From Castanea sativa (taxonomy: Eukaryota; Streptophyta; Magnoliopsida; Fagales; Fagaceae), in NCBI RefSeq assembly GCF_040712315.1, contig NC_134014.1, forward strand, positions 41,281,634 to 41,345,633: a stretch of DNA of 64,000 nucleotides, read 5' to 3'. Every line of letters starts with the position of its first letter. Position 1 is the stretch's first letter. A program made the position numbers and the translations under genes. Below the pieces are notes generated by a model. That model was not told where the DNA came from, ran no database searches, and saw only the letters and a list, made by a program, of their open reading frames with translations. Of this stretch, positions 24,026 through 34,932 are shown piece by piece.

Positions 24026-24148
24026 AATATATTATAATATAAAAATATTAAATAAACATTAATTTAACTAATATATAGATATAAAAAAGGCCCCATTTTT
24101 AGTTCTCGCCTAAGGCCCCAAAATGTCTAGGGCCGGCCCTGTGTTCTG

Positions 24149-25846
24149 CCCTGGCTTTGTAAAAGTTGTTGGTTGTGCCACTGCAATGCATTGCATAATT
24201 TTATGTGGTAGGACACCTAAGAAGCCAAATCAATTATAAATGATTAGCCAAAAATATTTACAAAAATAATAATAGAAAAATAATCAGTTTTATATATATA
24301 TATATAACTGATTGTGCTTATTTATAGTTTCTTGATTAATGGTTGACTATCTAGTAGTGAGTATTCCATTGTCACTGTATGTAATTTCTTATCTTGTCTA
24401 AGGAATTTTCTGTGCAGATCTATGTAAAGTCTTCTGAATAATGGTTGTACTTTTTAGTGTTTTTGTTTTGATCCATAAAGCTTCCCAATTAATCAAGATA
24501 TAGTTTCTTGACTAATCGTCTAGGCACAATTCTTCAAGCCATACCATCTGAAATAAGAATAGGTATCTCATGTGTTGAATATATGCATGCTCCTCATAAC
24601 GTGTGGATGCCTCACGGCTGTGAGGTCCACGGTGATAGGGAGGATGCATATAACCTATGACAAAATTATTGCTAAAATAAAAGCACTGAATCTTTCAACA
24701 ATCATTGCATTCATCATGGACAGAAAATCCCTGCTTCACATCTTGTTTTATTATTCCATCCTCAATATTTTAATAAACTCAACCACCTTACAGCCTGCCT
24801 TGAATACATCCTCAATATTTTCTGTATAGAGACAATATGCTCACAACATTTTCCTTCTATTTAACATAAACTCAATCTGCTCAAAACAAGTAAAATTCCC
24901 ATTGCATCAAGCCACCCCCAATAAAAATAAAAATAAAAAGCTTCCAACCCTAGAAGAAAAATAAAATAGAATGAAAGCTTGGAAAACTATACACCATGTT
25001 AAAGGAATAAATCACCACAACCCCACCTTAAACTTCTTTAATATTGGATACATTTTACTTCTATCTTACCTGATATGGTTAGGGTCTTCTTAGTTTTGGC
25101 CCTTTTGGATGAGGGCTGTACTTATTGGATCATAAATGAATGTAGCCAATTGCTGTACTAGTTATATGCTTTGCCTTCAAGATCATATCTCCACTTCATG
25201 CAAGACCCGCTTGGAAAAATAGCTCCTACTTTGGTATTTTGGATGTCAGAAACCCAACTTGGAAGTGTGTTTATGAACTAAATTAAAAACTGATACATTT
25301 CTCAGCTTAACAACATGTCCAGCCAATACTAAACTAACAATATCATTTCACACCACAGAAAATTATTCTCATATGCACAAATATGCACTTCCACACAAAT
25401 GTACTGCACATCAATACACGTAGCTCTTAGTTCCCACTATTATCTTTAAGTGCAGGCAAATGAAGGCTGGTGGACTCTTTTTATAAAAGATGAGGCAACC
25501 TGTGGTGAACATAGAGCCAAGACTCACAATAAATTCAAATGAAATTGCGTAAATGCCCCACTTATAACTCAAAAAAAAAAAGAACTTAGCAGCAATAACC
25601 AACAATTGATTAAGCCAATGAATGACTGAACAAGATAGAAGTTTAAAAAATTAGAAACCCATTTCATAGAGGAAGCAAAAAAAAGTCAGTTCCATTCAGC
25701 ATTGATGTCTAAACAAACAAACAAAAAAGACTAAGCAAACCCAAACACTTCATTAAAACCATAGACTTCATATACACAGAGACCTAAACTTTTTTCAAAA
25801 AAAACAAACATGAAACACCACTTATTTTTATCTAATCTCTACAGAC
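24149..25846. other. MULE interior between hAT and histone fragment
   Basis: No coding region recognised. The last few hundred bases (about 25,400-25,846) are probably the 3' UTR and flank of the captured histone H1 gene, since they directly follow its stop. Confidence 0.4.
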
Positions 25847-26272
25847 TCAAGCAACGGTCCTCTTGGCTTTCTTAGCAGCAGGAGACTTAATCAATTTGGG
25901 CTGTTTAGGCTTAGCAAGAATCGATTTATGAGTCTTCTTAGGCCCAACTTTCTTTGTGACCTTCTTCACAGCCTTTTTAGCAACATCAGGTTTCTTCACA
26001 GCCTTGGTTGTTGTAGTTGTAACCTTCTTCTCTTTAGCCATTTCAGATAGCTTATACGAAGCCTTGATTTTGATAGCTTATACGAAGCCTTGATTTTGAT
26101 AAGCTTTCCTCTCACAGCAGAGTTCTTCAATCGGAGGCCCAAAATCTTCTTGTAATTCAGAGGAAGCACATCCTTGTGCTTCTCTTCCATGTACTTCTCT
26201 TCCATGTACTTCGCTATAGCATATGGACTCGACCCACTTCTTTCATTCAAAGCCAACAGAGCTTCCTTGATT
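25847..26272 (-). pseudogene. Captured histone H1 (linker histone) second exon
   Basis: The exon starts after acceptor TTTTGCAG at 26,280-26,273. It encodes the second half of the winged-helix globular domain (IKEALLALNERSGSSPYAIA, then KKILGLRLKNSAVRGKLIKI) and a Lys/Ala-rich tail ending SPAAKKAKRTVA. The first exon is absent. A 15-bp repeat doubles YMEEK in frame, and an exact 26-bp tandem duplication (26,049-26,074 and 26,075-26,100) shifts the frame, so the tail is read only in another frame. It lies just inside the right MULE TIR, pointing away from it, as a transduplicated host gene fragment would. Confidence 0.85.
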
Positions 26273-26561
26273 CTGCAAAATCCCATAAAAAATTCAAAAT
26301 CATCAAGTTTTGTTAAAATGAAGTAAACATTGTTTTATTAAATTGTGAACTCACAATACAAATATCATATGGCATATTGCAAAAGAGAATTCACTAAAGT
26401 AAAAACATAATTCACTTTATGTCTCAAGACGTAAAGTTACCAACCAATGCCGCACCACATTCAAAAATCAAGCTACAATGTTTAATGACCAATCACCATA
26501 GCAGTCTTAGAAGATATGGCAAATAAACCAAAAAAAATCACTAGCCATTGAAACATCTCCA

Positions 26562-27398
26562 GGTATTGCTAATATCAACCCAGCAACTTCAAAAATATGC
26601 AAATCAAGATATTTGTATTTAATTCTCTAAGATTAGTATATGATTGTTGTTCTAAGAATCTTTTGCCTTTCCAATTTCAAATTTCTGATTTGAACTATTA
26701 ATCAAACACTAAAGACAAACATTCGACATTAAAAAAAAAAATTAGAACTCAGCTTCATCAAGGTGAACTCAGCCATTGGAAACCTCTTCCAAACCTCAAA
26801 ATAACACAAACCCAGCAACTAGAATTGAAACCCCAAATTAAAATTAACCAAAGCAATACTAAGACAGACCCATTAACCAAAATTGAAACCTTCATCAGAA
26901 ATAGCCAAAGGAAAACTCTTCTAAACCTCAAAATAACACAAACTCAGCAACTATAATTGAAAACCCAAATCAAAATTAAACAGAACCATTAACCAAAATT
27001 GAAACCTTTATTAGAAATAGCCAAAGGAAAACTCTACCAAACCTCAGAATAACACAAACCTAGCAGTTAGAATTGAAAACCCAAATCAAAACAAACCAAA
27101 GCAATAATAACACAGACCCAATAACAAAAATTGATACCCATATCATAATCAACAAAGAAAAACTCTACAAAACCTCAAAATAACACAAACTCAGCAACTA
27201 GAATTGAATACCTATAATAAGATTTTAAAATTAATACATACCAACGAATTTTCTTAGTGCCAGCCTACCAATCTGCAAAAACAGAGCGAGATAGAGAATT
27301 CAGAGAGCTAGATTCATCAATTTCATCCAATTTAAGCAAGAGAGATGGGAAAAGAGAGAGAAAGAGAAGAAAACAATTTTGGGGTTTTCTCGTGGAAA
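26562..27398 (-). repeat. Right terminal inverted repeat of the MULE, inner part
   Basis: Reverse complement of the left TIR. It carries the same leader-exon donor (GTATGT) at 27,241-27,236 on the minus strand. The repeat breaks at about 27,398, where PIF element sequence begins; the outermost part reappears at 34,197-34,272. Confidence 0.85.
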
Positions 27399-27743
27399 GT
27401 CTTATGGCCTGTTTGTATGTTTAAAAAAAGAGGGGGAGTAGAGTAGAGGAGAGGGAAGGAGAGTAATTCAATTACCTTGTTTGGAAATTTTTTAAGGAAG
27501 GAGGGGGAGGGGTTTCAACTACCTCTAACCCCTCATTTTTAATTCCCCCAAATTGGAGAGATTTGGAGGGAGAGTAGAGTACATAAATTATTGATCAAGT
27601 AAATTACATAATTTACCCTTATTATATTAACAAAATTACAATTTTTTGTCACGGTAAAAAAAAAAAAAAAAAAAAACTGTCACCCACAAATTTCTCTCAA
27701 GCTCTCTCAGCTCTGTAAGATTGTAACCCACGAATTTTTCTAG

Positions 27744-28483
27744 GTGGCGTTTGGTATGGGGTAATGTTTTAAGATTCACAGGAATGTTTAAAGATTTCCA
27801 TGTTTGGTTGCAAATTACGCTAGGGAATCAGATGCCAGGGGAATCCTTAAACCCCTCTCAGTAGGAATGTGGATTCCCTTTAAAACAGGTGGGAATCCAG
27901 ATTCCCAAACTTAAAAGAAATTGTATTTTTTATAAATTGACAATTTTAACCCTTTTTCCTTATCATTTAAGCAATTAAGATAAACTATAAAACAAATTAT
28001 CAATATCTTCTCTCTTGTCTTTATCTTTTCCCGCCAAAACAACATAAACAAGATAAATAACTCTGCTAATAGTTATTTTTGAATTATTCTTGTCATTTTG
28101 AAATGTTAGATCACAGTTTTAATGAATGTGTTGCTAATTGATAGTTTATATAATGTTTTTTATCTATCTATTTAGAGTAAGATATTTTTTTTAAGGACTA
28201 ATTAATAGTTTATATATATTTTTTCATTATTTATTTAAAGGAAGATTTTTTTTTTAATGGGCTTGGTACTTCACATTCAAATCTAAGGACAAAATGGAAA
28301 AAACAAATAATTCATTTAAGATTCCTGGAAATACACCAAATATTATCATCTCACATTTCTGAGAATCTCCCAATGAAACCAAACATAGGAATAGCTACAT
28401 TCCTAGGAATGTGATTCCTAGGAATCACATTCCTGGGAATCTAGATGCCAAGAGTAATGTGGATTCCCCGTACCAAACGCCAC
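27744..28483. mobile_element. MITE nested in the PIF element
   Basis: A 740-bp element with inverted ends GTGGCGTTTGGTATGGGG and GTGGCGTTTGGTACGGGG. The interior has many GGAATC/GATTCC words and no gene. Target duplication not resolved. Confidence 0.75.
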
Positions 28484-30097
28484 ATCAAGCTCTCTAAGCT
28501 CACGCTGGCTCTCTCTCTCTCACGACTTCTTCACTCTTGGACTGTCTTTCACTGTTCTCTTTCATGCCTAGCATTCTCTCACAAAGGTAAACTCTGTTTT
28601 AATTTCTGATTCATGGGTTTCTTTTGAGTTGGATCAAATAACTATGTTCTTAAAATTGTGATTTTATTAAGTAATTTCTTATTAATTGTGATTTTATGGG
28701 GTAATAACTTGTTATTTGTGGGTGGGTTTCGGATTTGAGGGCTTTTTTTTCTTAAATTTTAAAGTTTCAAAGTATTGCTCATAACGTGTTTGATAAAGTA
28801 CTTGAGTGAGTCTAGATTATGAACTTGCATAAATTTGTATATTGTAGCTATATATGGATCTGTGTTTCTTGTTTATTTTTATCTAAACACTTGCAATCCT
28901 TTTAGTTCGTGAGATATGGATGAACTATGGTTAAACCTAGGCTTTGTGATTGTTTATTCTATGTAAGTTTGATTTTATGGTCAGATTTTTGATTATTGGT
29001 TTGTGTTTGTGATTTTTATTGGGTAATTTCTTGTTTTTTGTGAATGGGTTTCTGATTTGGGGTATTTTTTAACTAGAATTTTAAAGTTTCAAAGAGTTGC
29101 TCACAATGTGCTTGATAAATTTCTTGTTTGATTGTGTATGATCAAACTCACATGAGTTTGTGCAGCATCTCACTTTGTAGTTGTCTCTCTCTTTGCTTTA
29201 TTTATTTATTTATTTTATGTCATCTTGAAGGAATCTAATGATTGAAACTAAACAATGAGTTGTCGGGAGTTACTCAACATCATGAAAGATTTTCATATGA
29301 TTAGATTGTGCCCTGCTCTATATAATTAATGACATATAAAACACAACCTGAGATGCTGTTGCATATTCACATGTGTCTTTCTGTGTGTGTCTCACTCTTC
29401 ATTCCAAAGTTCCACATATTACTTGATAAAGTATCATTGTATCTTTTTTTCTCTGTTCTTTGTCTTAGGTGTGCTGTTGTTTACTTAACTCTGATTTTTT
29501 TGGCTTTTGTATGTCATTTTATAATTTGATACTATGCTATCTCAACCATGATTCCTTCCTGAACAGTGTGTAATCTATCACCAAGATATTATTTACTGTG
29601 TCACTTGCATAATCTTCCCCTTGTTGGACTTAAGCTATATAGTGCAAGTTGAATAAATGAGTTGTTGGGAACTGGTATACGAAAGTGCCTGTGCTTCACT
29701 TTTTTAAACAGATTAGAATTTCTTCCTTTAAGAAGTGTTTAGATACAAAATTTGTGCCTCATCTGATTTGGACAATTCTTGCTTTAGAGAGTTTTTTCCC
29801 TTCTAATTTTTTCTCATCTTTCTGCTATTTTACTTAATGAGTGTTTTTTTGAATCTCTACCACACTGTATCTAGGAGTATAGAGTCAGGTCCATTAACTT
29901 TTTTTTATCAATAAAATGTTGTATTTCAGTGGAGTCAGGTCTATTGCTGAACCCTTTCATATGCTCTTTCATGCTTAGTGTATTTATGCATATCATGGAT
30001 TGTAATAGCTTTGCTGTCATGGGATAATTTTATTAGATGGATAGACAAGAGAATAAAAAGGAGACGTGTATTATGGGATTGGGAATGGAGACGTCGA
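28484..30097. other. PIF element 5' region
   Basis: Non-coding, with a CT-rich leader-like stretch (28,500-28,590) followed by a donor-like GGTAAACTC; probably the leader and first intron of the transposase transcript. Confidence 0.4.
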
Positions 30098-31448
30098 ATG
30101 GCAATTGCTTATGTAGTTTGTCTTGTTGCCTATTGGTTAATACTTCGAAGGAGGCCTCAAAGGAGACAAGTAACTTACCCAATTAGTAGTTTGAGTTTAG
30201 AAAGACGAAGCATTCAAGATGAACTAATAAGAGAGATAATTGGAAATAAAAAGTGTCGTGATATTATACTCACGGGGCCTGGAGCTTTTTTAGATTTGTG
30301 TGACATGCTACATAAAAAAGGTGGCCTCCAACCAACAAAACGAGCAACGATTGAAGTACAAGTTGCCAAATTTCTTTACATATTATCACATGGTGTAAAG
30401 CATTGGGAAATATCCTTTTTTTTTTTTTTTTTCTGTTGCTCTAGTGAGACTATAAACCGTCATTTCCATGAAGTATTAAGATTTATGATACAACTAGAAG
30501 AGAAGTTTCTAAAACAACCTGATGGATCTCAAACTTCAGTACAAATACTCAACAGTTCTAGGTTCTTCCCATATTTTAAGGTAAAAAAAAAAAATTATCA
30601 TACTCTAATAGCTTAATTGTGGTATATATAAAGATTTTAATATATAGAAGTAAGTACTCAACAGTTTTAGTTCTTCCCATGTCAGGATTGCATTGGGGCA
30701 ATTGATGGAACACACATTCGAGCAAAAGTTCCTATTGAAGATGCACCAAGATATCATGGTAGAAAGGACTACCCAACACAAAATGTGCTAGCGGCATGTA
30801 CATTTGATTTAAAATTTACATATGTTCTGCCTGGATGAGAAGGAACTGCGTCAGACTCAAGAATTTTAAAAAATGCATTAAGTAGACGCGATAAGCTAAA
30901 AGTCCCCCAAGGTAATTTTGTTAGAAAAAAAAATTTAGCCATTAGTGTATAACAACATAATAATACATGTCATTCCTATAGGTAAATATTGCCTTGTTGA
31001 TGCTGGATTCATGTTGAGGAGCACACCTCTTGCACCTTATAGAGGAGTTCATTATCACTTAAAAGAGTATTCAAGAAATCCACCACAAAATCCTAAAGAG
31101 TTATTCAACCTTAGACATGCATCCTTATGCAATGCGATTGAAAGAGCATTTGGAGTCTTGAAGAAAAGGTTTCCTATAATAGCAAGCTCAAATGAGCCGT
31201 CTTATGGAGTTCTAACCCAGAAAAAAATAATTTTAGCATGTTGCATTTTGCACAATTACTTGATTGGGGCAGATCCGGATGGTAGAATTCTTCATGAGGT
31301 GGACGAAGAAATTTTCAACAATCTTGAACCCCATGAACAGTTTGGTGCACAAAGAGAGAAAAATAATGATGATGCTGCCCAAGGAGAGATTTTAAGAAAC
31401 TCAATAGCAACTGATATGTGGAGGGATTATACATCCAACCCAACTTGA
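30098..31448 (+). pseudogene. PIF/Harbinger DDE transposase with one stop in the core
   Basis: Exons 30,098-30,580, 30,685-30,911 and 30,982-31,448 join in phase. Catalytic landmarks are visible: CIGAIDGTHIRAKVP (first D), TASDSRIL (second D) and NAIERAFGVLKKRFP (E). The only clear break in the second and third exons is TGA at 30,836-30,838, where family members have Trp (VLPGWEG). The first exon has a long T run (30,417-30,432) giving a Phe string that is probably an insertion. The frame reaches a natural stop at 31,448. A recently dead autonomous element is likely; the N-terminus may extend upstream of 30,098. Confidence 0.82.
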
Positions 31449-32264
31449 TGTTATTCTAAATTTAATAATTGTAGACAAATGCTTCTAGTGGATTTAGAAT
31501 TATGTCTTTGTTTTAATGGGCTGATTCTCATTAGAATTGTTTTATTATTTAATTTTCTTTTTATGGACTTATCATTTTGTATATGATACATTTAATTTGC
31601 TTAGGATAAACTATTGAATGAGTTTTGATTGTGACTTGAGAACGTGATTCTTCTTGTGAGGTTTGTGTGAGACTTTCCTCTTTAGTATGCAAAATGAATT
31701 ATTCCTCTATATTGTGTAACAGCAGCACTACCATAGCAAGTTCCAGTGTTTTTAGTATAATTTTAATAAACTTCATTCATTGTGACAGTGGCAATTTGCA
31801 GGTAATCTTTCTTTTTCTATTGTTTTACATTATGTCTTTGTCCTTTAAGTTGCGTTGGCAACCTTTTGCTTTCGACTTGCTTACATTTGTCTGCTTAGTT
31901 TTCTCTGCTTAGTTGTGTTGGTAAAATGAGCTTTTATTATTTCAACCATGGATAATGTGTAAATATGGCATTTTACAGGGGGACCACACTTTGGGTGGGA
32001 GTGGATTGCCTGCAAAAAAGGTCTTGCTTTGCCTTCTCTCCCATTTTCTTGTTGATAGTTCTTTACTTTTGAAACATAAAAATTAAATTATTTCTCTTTC
32101 CAAAACAGCTTGTCTTAAATTTTGCAAGTTTGTTTGTTAAGTTTTTTCATTCAATGGGCGGGCACATGACAACAAGCTAAATCTGATGGTTTTGTTAAAT
32201 ATATTTATTTGCTCAAATATTTTTTTATAGGTTCAAATATGTCAGAAAAAGGACTATTGATGAT

Positions 32265-33439
32265 GTGGTTAAGAAAGATAGAGAATATTGGACAGCCGTT
32301 ATGGATGATGCGCTTATTGATGCACTCTTGCATCAACATCATCTAGGTAATAGAAATGGTTCAATCTTCACCACACATGCCTATGACAATATTGTGAAGG
32401 AATTGCAAGAAAAATTTGAAAAACCAATAGACAAGCAAAAGGTGAAAAATTGCATTAAAACCATCAAGTATAATTGGTCAAACTGCTATGATGTGTTTAA
32501 GAATGGATTGAGTGGTTTTGCTTGGAGTCCAGTCACCAAAATGTGGAGTGTTGAACCAGAAGTTTGGGAAATTCTAATCCAAGTTTGTCACTTATACTCT
32601 AGGAGTTCATATTGTTTCATTGAATTCTATGGTTTTCTTTTTCATGTTATATCAGTTTACAATAGGGTAAAGCACCATGAACTTATATTTAGACAGAGAA
32701 TTAATTGGATTGTTTCGATGATTCAAAGGACTCCGATGTATGCTTTGATGAGATTTTGCATCTAGTCATGTCTTACACATTGCAATGATATGTTGTTTAT
32801 AACTGGGTTTTACCGTAAATGCAAGCTTGTTTAGTAGAATACTATGGTGCATAAATTTGAGTGTTTTCTTGTTTGACCTTATTTTGTTGTCATTTTTTAA
32901 TAGGCTAAACATAAAGCCAAAGAGTTTAAGAACAAACCAATTCCAAACTACGACAAATTGGTTGAGCTTTATGGAAAAGATAGAGCAACTGGGGAACAAT
33001 ATGAAACTGCATCGGAGATGAGGCAACAGTGGGCTACTTCAATCGGAGAGGGCTCTATGGGGAACATTGAAGATATTGATCATTTAGTTGCTCAAAATGA
33101 AGTTACTTTGGAGAGCTGTGATAATGTGGGTGAAGCCTCCTCAAAAGCCAAAAAGAGAAAAACATCAAAAAATGAGGACATGGAACAAATTATGGGAGCA
33201 ATTCAGAATGTTGCTTTAGCAATGAGAGATGGAAATTTAATTTTTGAGAGGAGCATGGCACGTCTTCCCATTCCTGAGCAAAAGTGTTCCATCTCTTGGA
33301 TGAGATAGGAATTGATTCTAGATTGCAAACGAGGGCTTATCTCCATCTTATTAAGAATCCAAATATGTTGAGAGCTTTTATTGGCTATCCAATGGAGAAG
33401 CGCAAGGAGCTATTCTTCACAATGATGTTTGATCCTTAA
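32265..33439 (+). pseudogene. PIF ORF1: Myb/SANT-like DNA-binding protein
   Basis: The first part (32,265-32,575) encodes a trihelix/Myb-like domain with YWTAVMDDALIDALLHQ and WSNCYDVFKNGLSGFAWSP. After an intron-like gap the frame resumes at about 32,904 (AKHKAKEFKNKPIPNYDKLV). A frameshift near 33,285 moves the C-terminus (IGIDSRLQTRAYLHLIKN to a stop at 33,439) into another frame. PIF elements need this protein together with the DDE protein; here it lies in the same orientation 0.8 kb downstream. Confidence 0.8.
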
Positions 33440-34196
33440 ATTTCTCTAACAGTTAGACAAGTAAATGTTCCAAGACAATTTCAACTTCTAAAAACCTTTT
33501 CAATTGATCATTGAACTGTAAACTCTTGGGATTAATTCTTCTAAATAGATTTGTCAGTTACTATTTAGGCAAGTGGAGCTGTATGAAGTGTATTATAAAA
33601 TGTTGTCGTTTGCACCAGTTATGTGTTAAAGTTAATGGTATTTGATGAAATATGAATTGTTTGTGTGTTTATCTGCTGTTGGATTATTGGAAAATGGGAA
33701 TAGAAAATGGGGTTTGACCTTGATGAGTGATGATGGATGATAAGGTAAAAAGAAAAGTTTAAACTTTAAACTTGTCTGTCCAATTTTCTGTTGACAAGTG
33801 GGAATTGTGAGATAAAAGGATTGTGTCCCAGTGTTTAGGAGCATCTGGCTGATTGAAGTTTTCGGCAGTTTAGAGAATTTGTTGCTGAGGGACTGAGCAA
33901 AGTTATTGTTATCCTCCACCTTGTTTGGACGTTTTAAATAAAGAAATATTGCATGCTATAGTCATAATTATTTAATCTAACAAATTAATCATAAACTAAT
34001 ATTGCAAGTCCACTTTCAAATAGGGGTAAATTTGTCTATTTAAAAATATTTAATCATTTCATCTCCTCTCCATCCTAATTTTTAAAACATCCAAACAATG
34101 GGAAGAGCTAATTACTCCCTTCTCCCTTACTAATTTTAAAAACATCCAAACAATGTGGAGAATAATCATTTCCATTTATTTCTTTTCCTTCTTTAC

Positions 34197-34272
34197 GGCA
34201 ATTTTACTGTTAAATAAGTTGATAGGTGTTTTAATTTTAAAAAAAGTACTTATGGTACTGTATCTAAGTTTT
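34197..34272 (-). repeat. Outermost piece of the right MULE TIR
   Basis: Reverse complement of 16,441-16,517, ending CTAAGTTTTAC. Directly before it, 34,175-34,194 is an exact direct, not inverted, copy of the 20 bases at 16,530-16,549. Confidence 0.8.
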
Positions 34273-34932
34273 ACAATCCAAAGAATTTAGTGTTTTATTT
34301 AAACACTAAAAGTAGGTGCTGTTTTTTTTTATTTTAACTTGTACTATCATTTTTTTTATGCGCACTATGTTGCTATTTTTTTTATCAACTTATAAATTAT
34401 AATAAGAAAAAGATTTGGTGAAAATTTTAGATTATAATTAAATTAAGATTTTTAACAGACGAAGATAAAATAAATAAATATATATACCGTGTTTTTAACT
34501 CTCTCTTTGTCAGACCAGGAAGTAGCATACCCAGCCAGTTCAGTTACACTAATTAACCTCTTTAAGTAGTGCATCAAATCTCGGATCATCTTCTTCCTTC
34601 TCCTTTCAATCTCCGAAAAATTTCCTGTTCCATTTACTATTTCCAATTCCAAATCAGAAGCAAAAATTGGGGCAAAAAGGAAATTACCCAGAAAGCACGT
34701 AGTAAATATTACCGTGTTTTTAACTCTCTTTGTCAGGCTCTCGCTAGCACGTAAATTCCCTACAAAGTGTAAGTAAATTTCTCTGAAAAGAGAAAGGCTG
34801 CTTTTTCTTCCAACTTTCCGCTGCTTTTCTTCTTTGACAAGTTGTGCTTTCCTGCTTATCAAAAAAAAAAAAAAGTTGTGCTTCCCTCCCTATATATGAG
34901 GCGAGGCACATTTGAGATTTTAGAACGTGAAA
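34273..34932 (+). promoter_or_regulatory. ACA 5' flank with a TATA-like box
   Basis: About 660 bp between the MULE end and the ACA start. It contains a direct repeat of CCGTGTTTTTAACTCTC (about 34,487 and 34,711) and TATATATGAG at 34,891-34,900, only about 35 bp before the ATG. If used, the leader would be very short, so a further upstream start is equally possible. Confidence 0.4.

Larger units (their letters stand above)
20773..24140 (+). mobile_element. Internally deleted hAT element nested in the MULE
   Basis: Ends are GGGTCGACCCT and AGGGCCGGCCCT, flanked by 8-bp duplications GTGTGCTG (20,765-20,772) and GTGTTCTG (24,141-24,148) with one mismatch, as expected for hAT. The interior has a GC-rich leader (21,225-21,300, donor at about 21,380), an intron-like stretch and a short transposase remnant. 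A Helitron occupies 21,930-23,716. Without the Helitron it is about 1.6 kb, so most of the transposase is missing. Confidence 0.85.
27399..34174 (+). mobile_element. PIF/Harbinger element inserted in the right MULE TIR
   Basis: Carries both PIF proteins on the plus strand: DDE transposase (30,098-31,448) and Myb-like ORF1 (32,265-33,439). The left end (TGGCCTGTTTGTATG at about 27,405) and the next roughly 240 bp match the left half of the MITE at 54,753. The right end is unclear: 33,905-34,174 contains inverted copies of an ACATCCAAACAA motif and stops before the true terminus, next to a rearranged MULE end. No clean 3-bp duplication was identified. Confidence 0.75.
16439..34272 (+). mobile_element. 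Mutator-like element (MULE) with long TIRs and several nested insertions
   Basis: The outermost element of the stack. The left TIR (16,441-17,325) matches, inverted, 26,562-27,398 and, after a large insertion, 34,197-34,272. Both outer ends share AAAACTTAGATACA. The FAR1-type transposase and the roughly 0.9-kb TIRs place it in the Mutator superfamily. Possible 9-bp flanks AATAAAATG and AATCCAAAG agree at only 6 positions. Without the nested hAT, Helitron and PIF elements it would be about 7.7 kb. Its right end lies about 660 bp upstream of the ACA start codon. Confidence 0.75.

Noticed and set aside
25847..26286. Reading the histone H1 region as a functional gene
   Set aside because: The first exon is absent and a 26-bp duplication shifts the frame; it lies inside a transposon.
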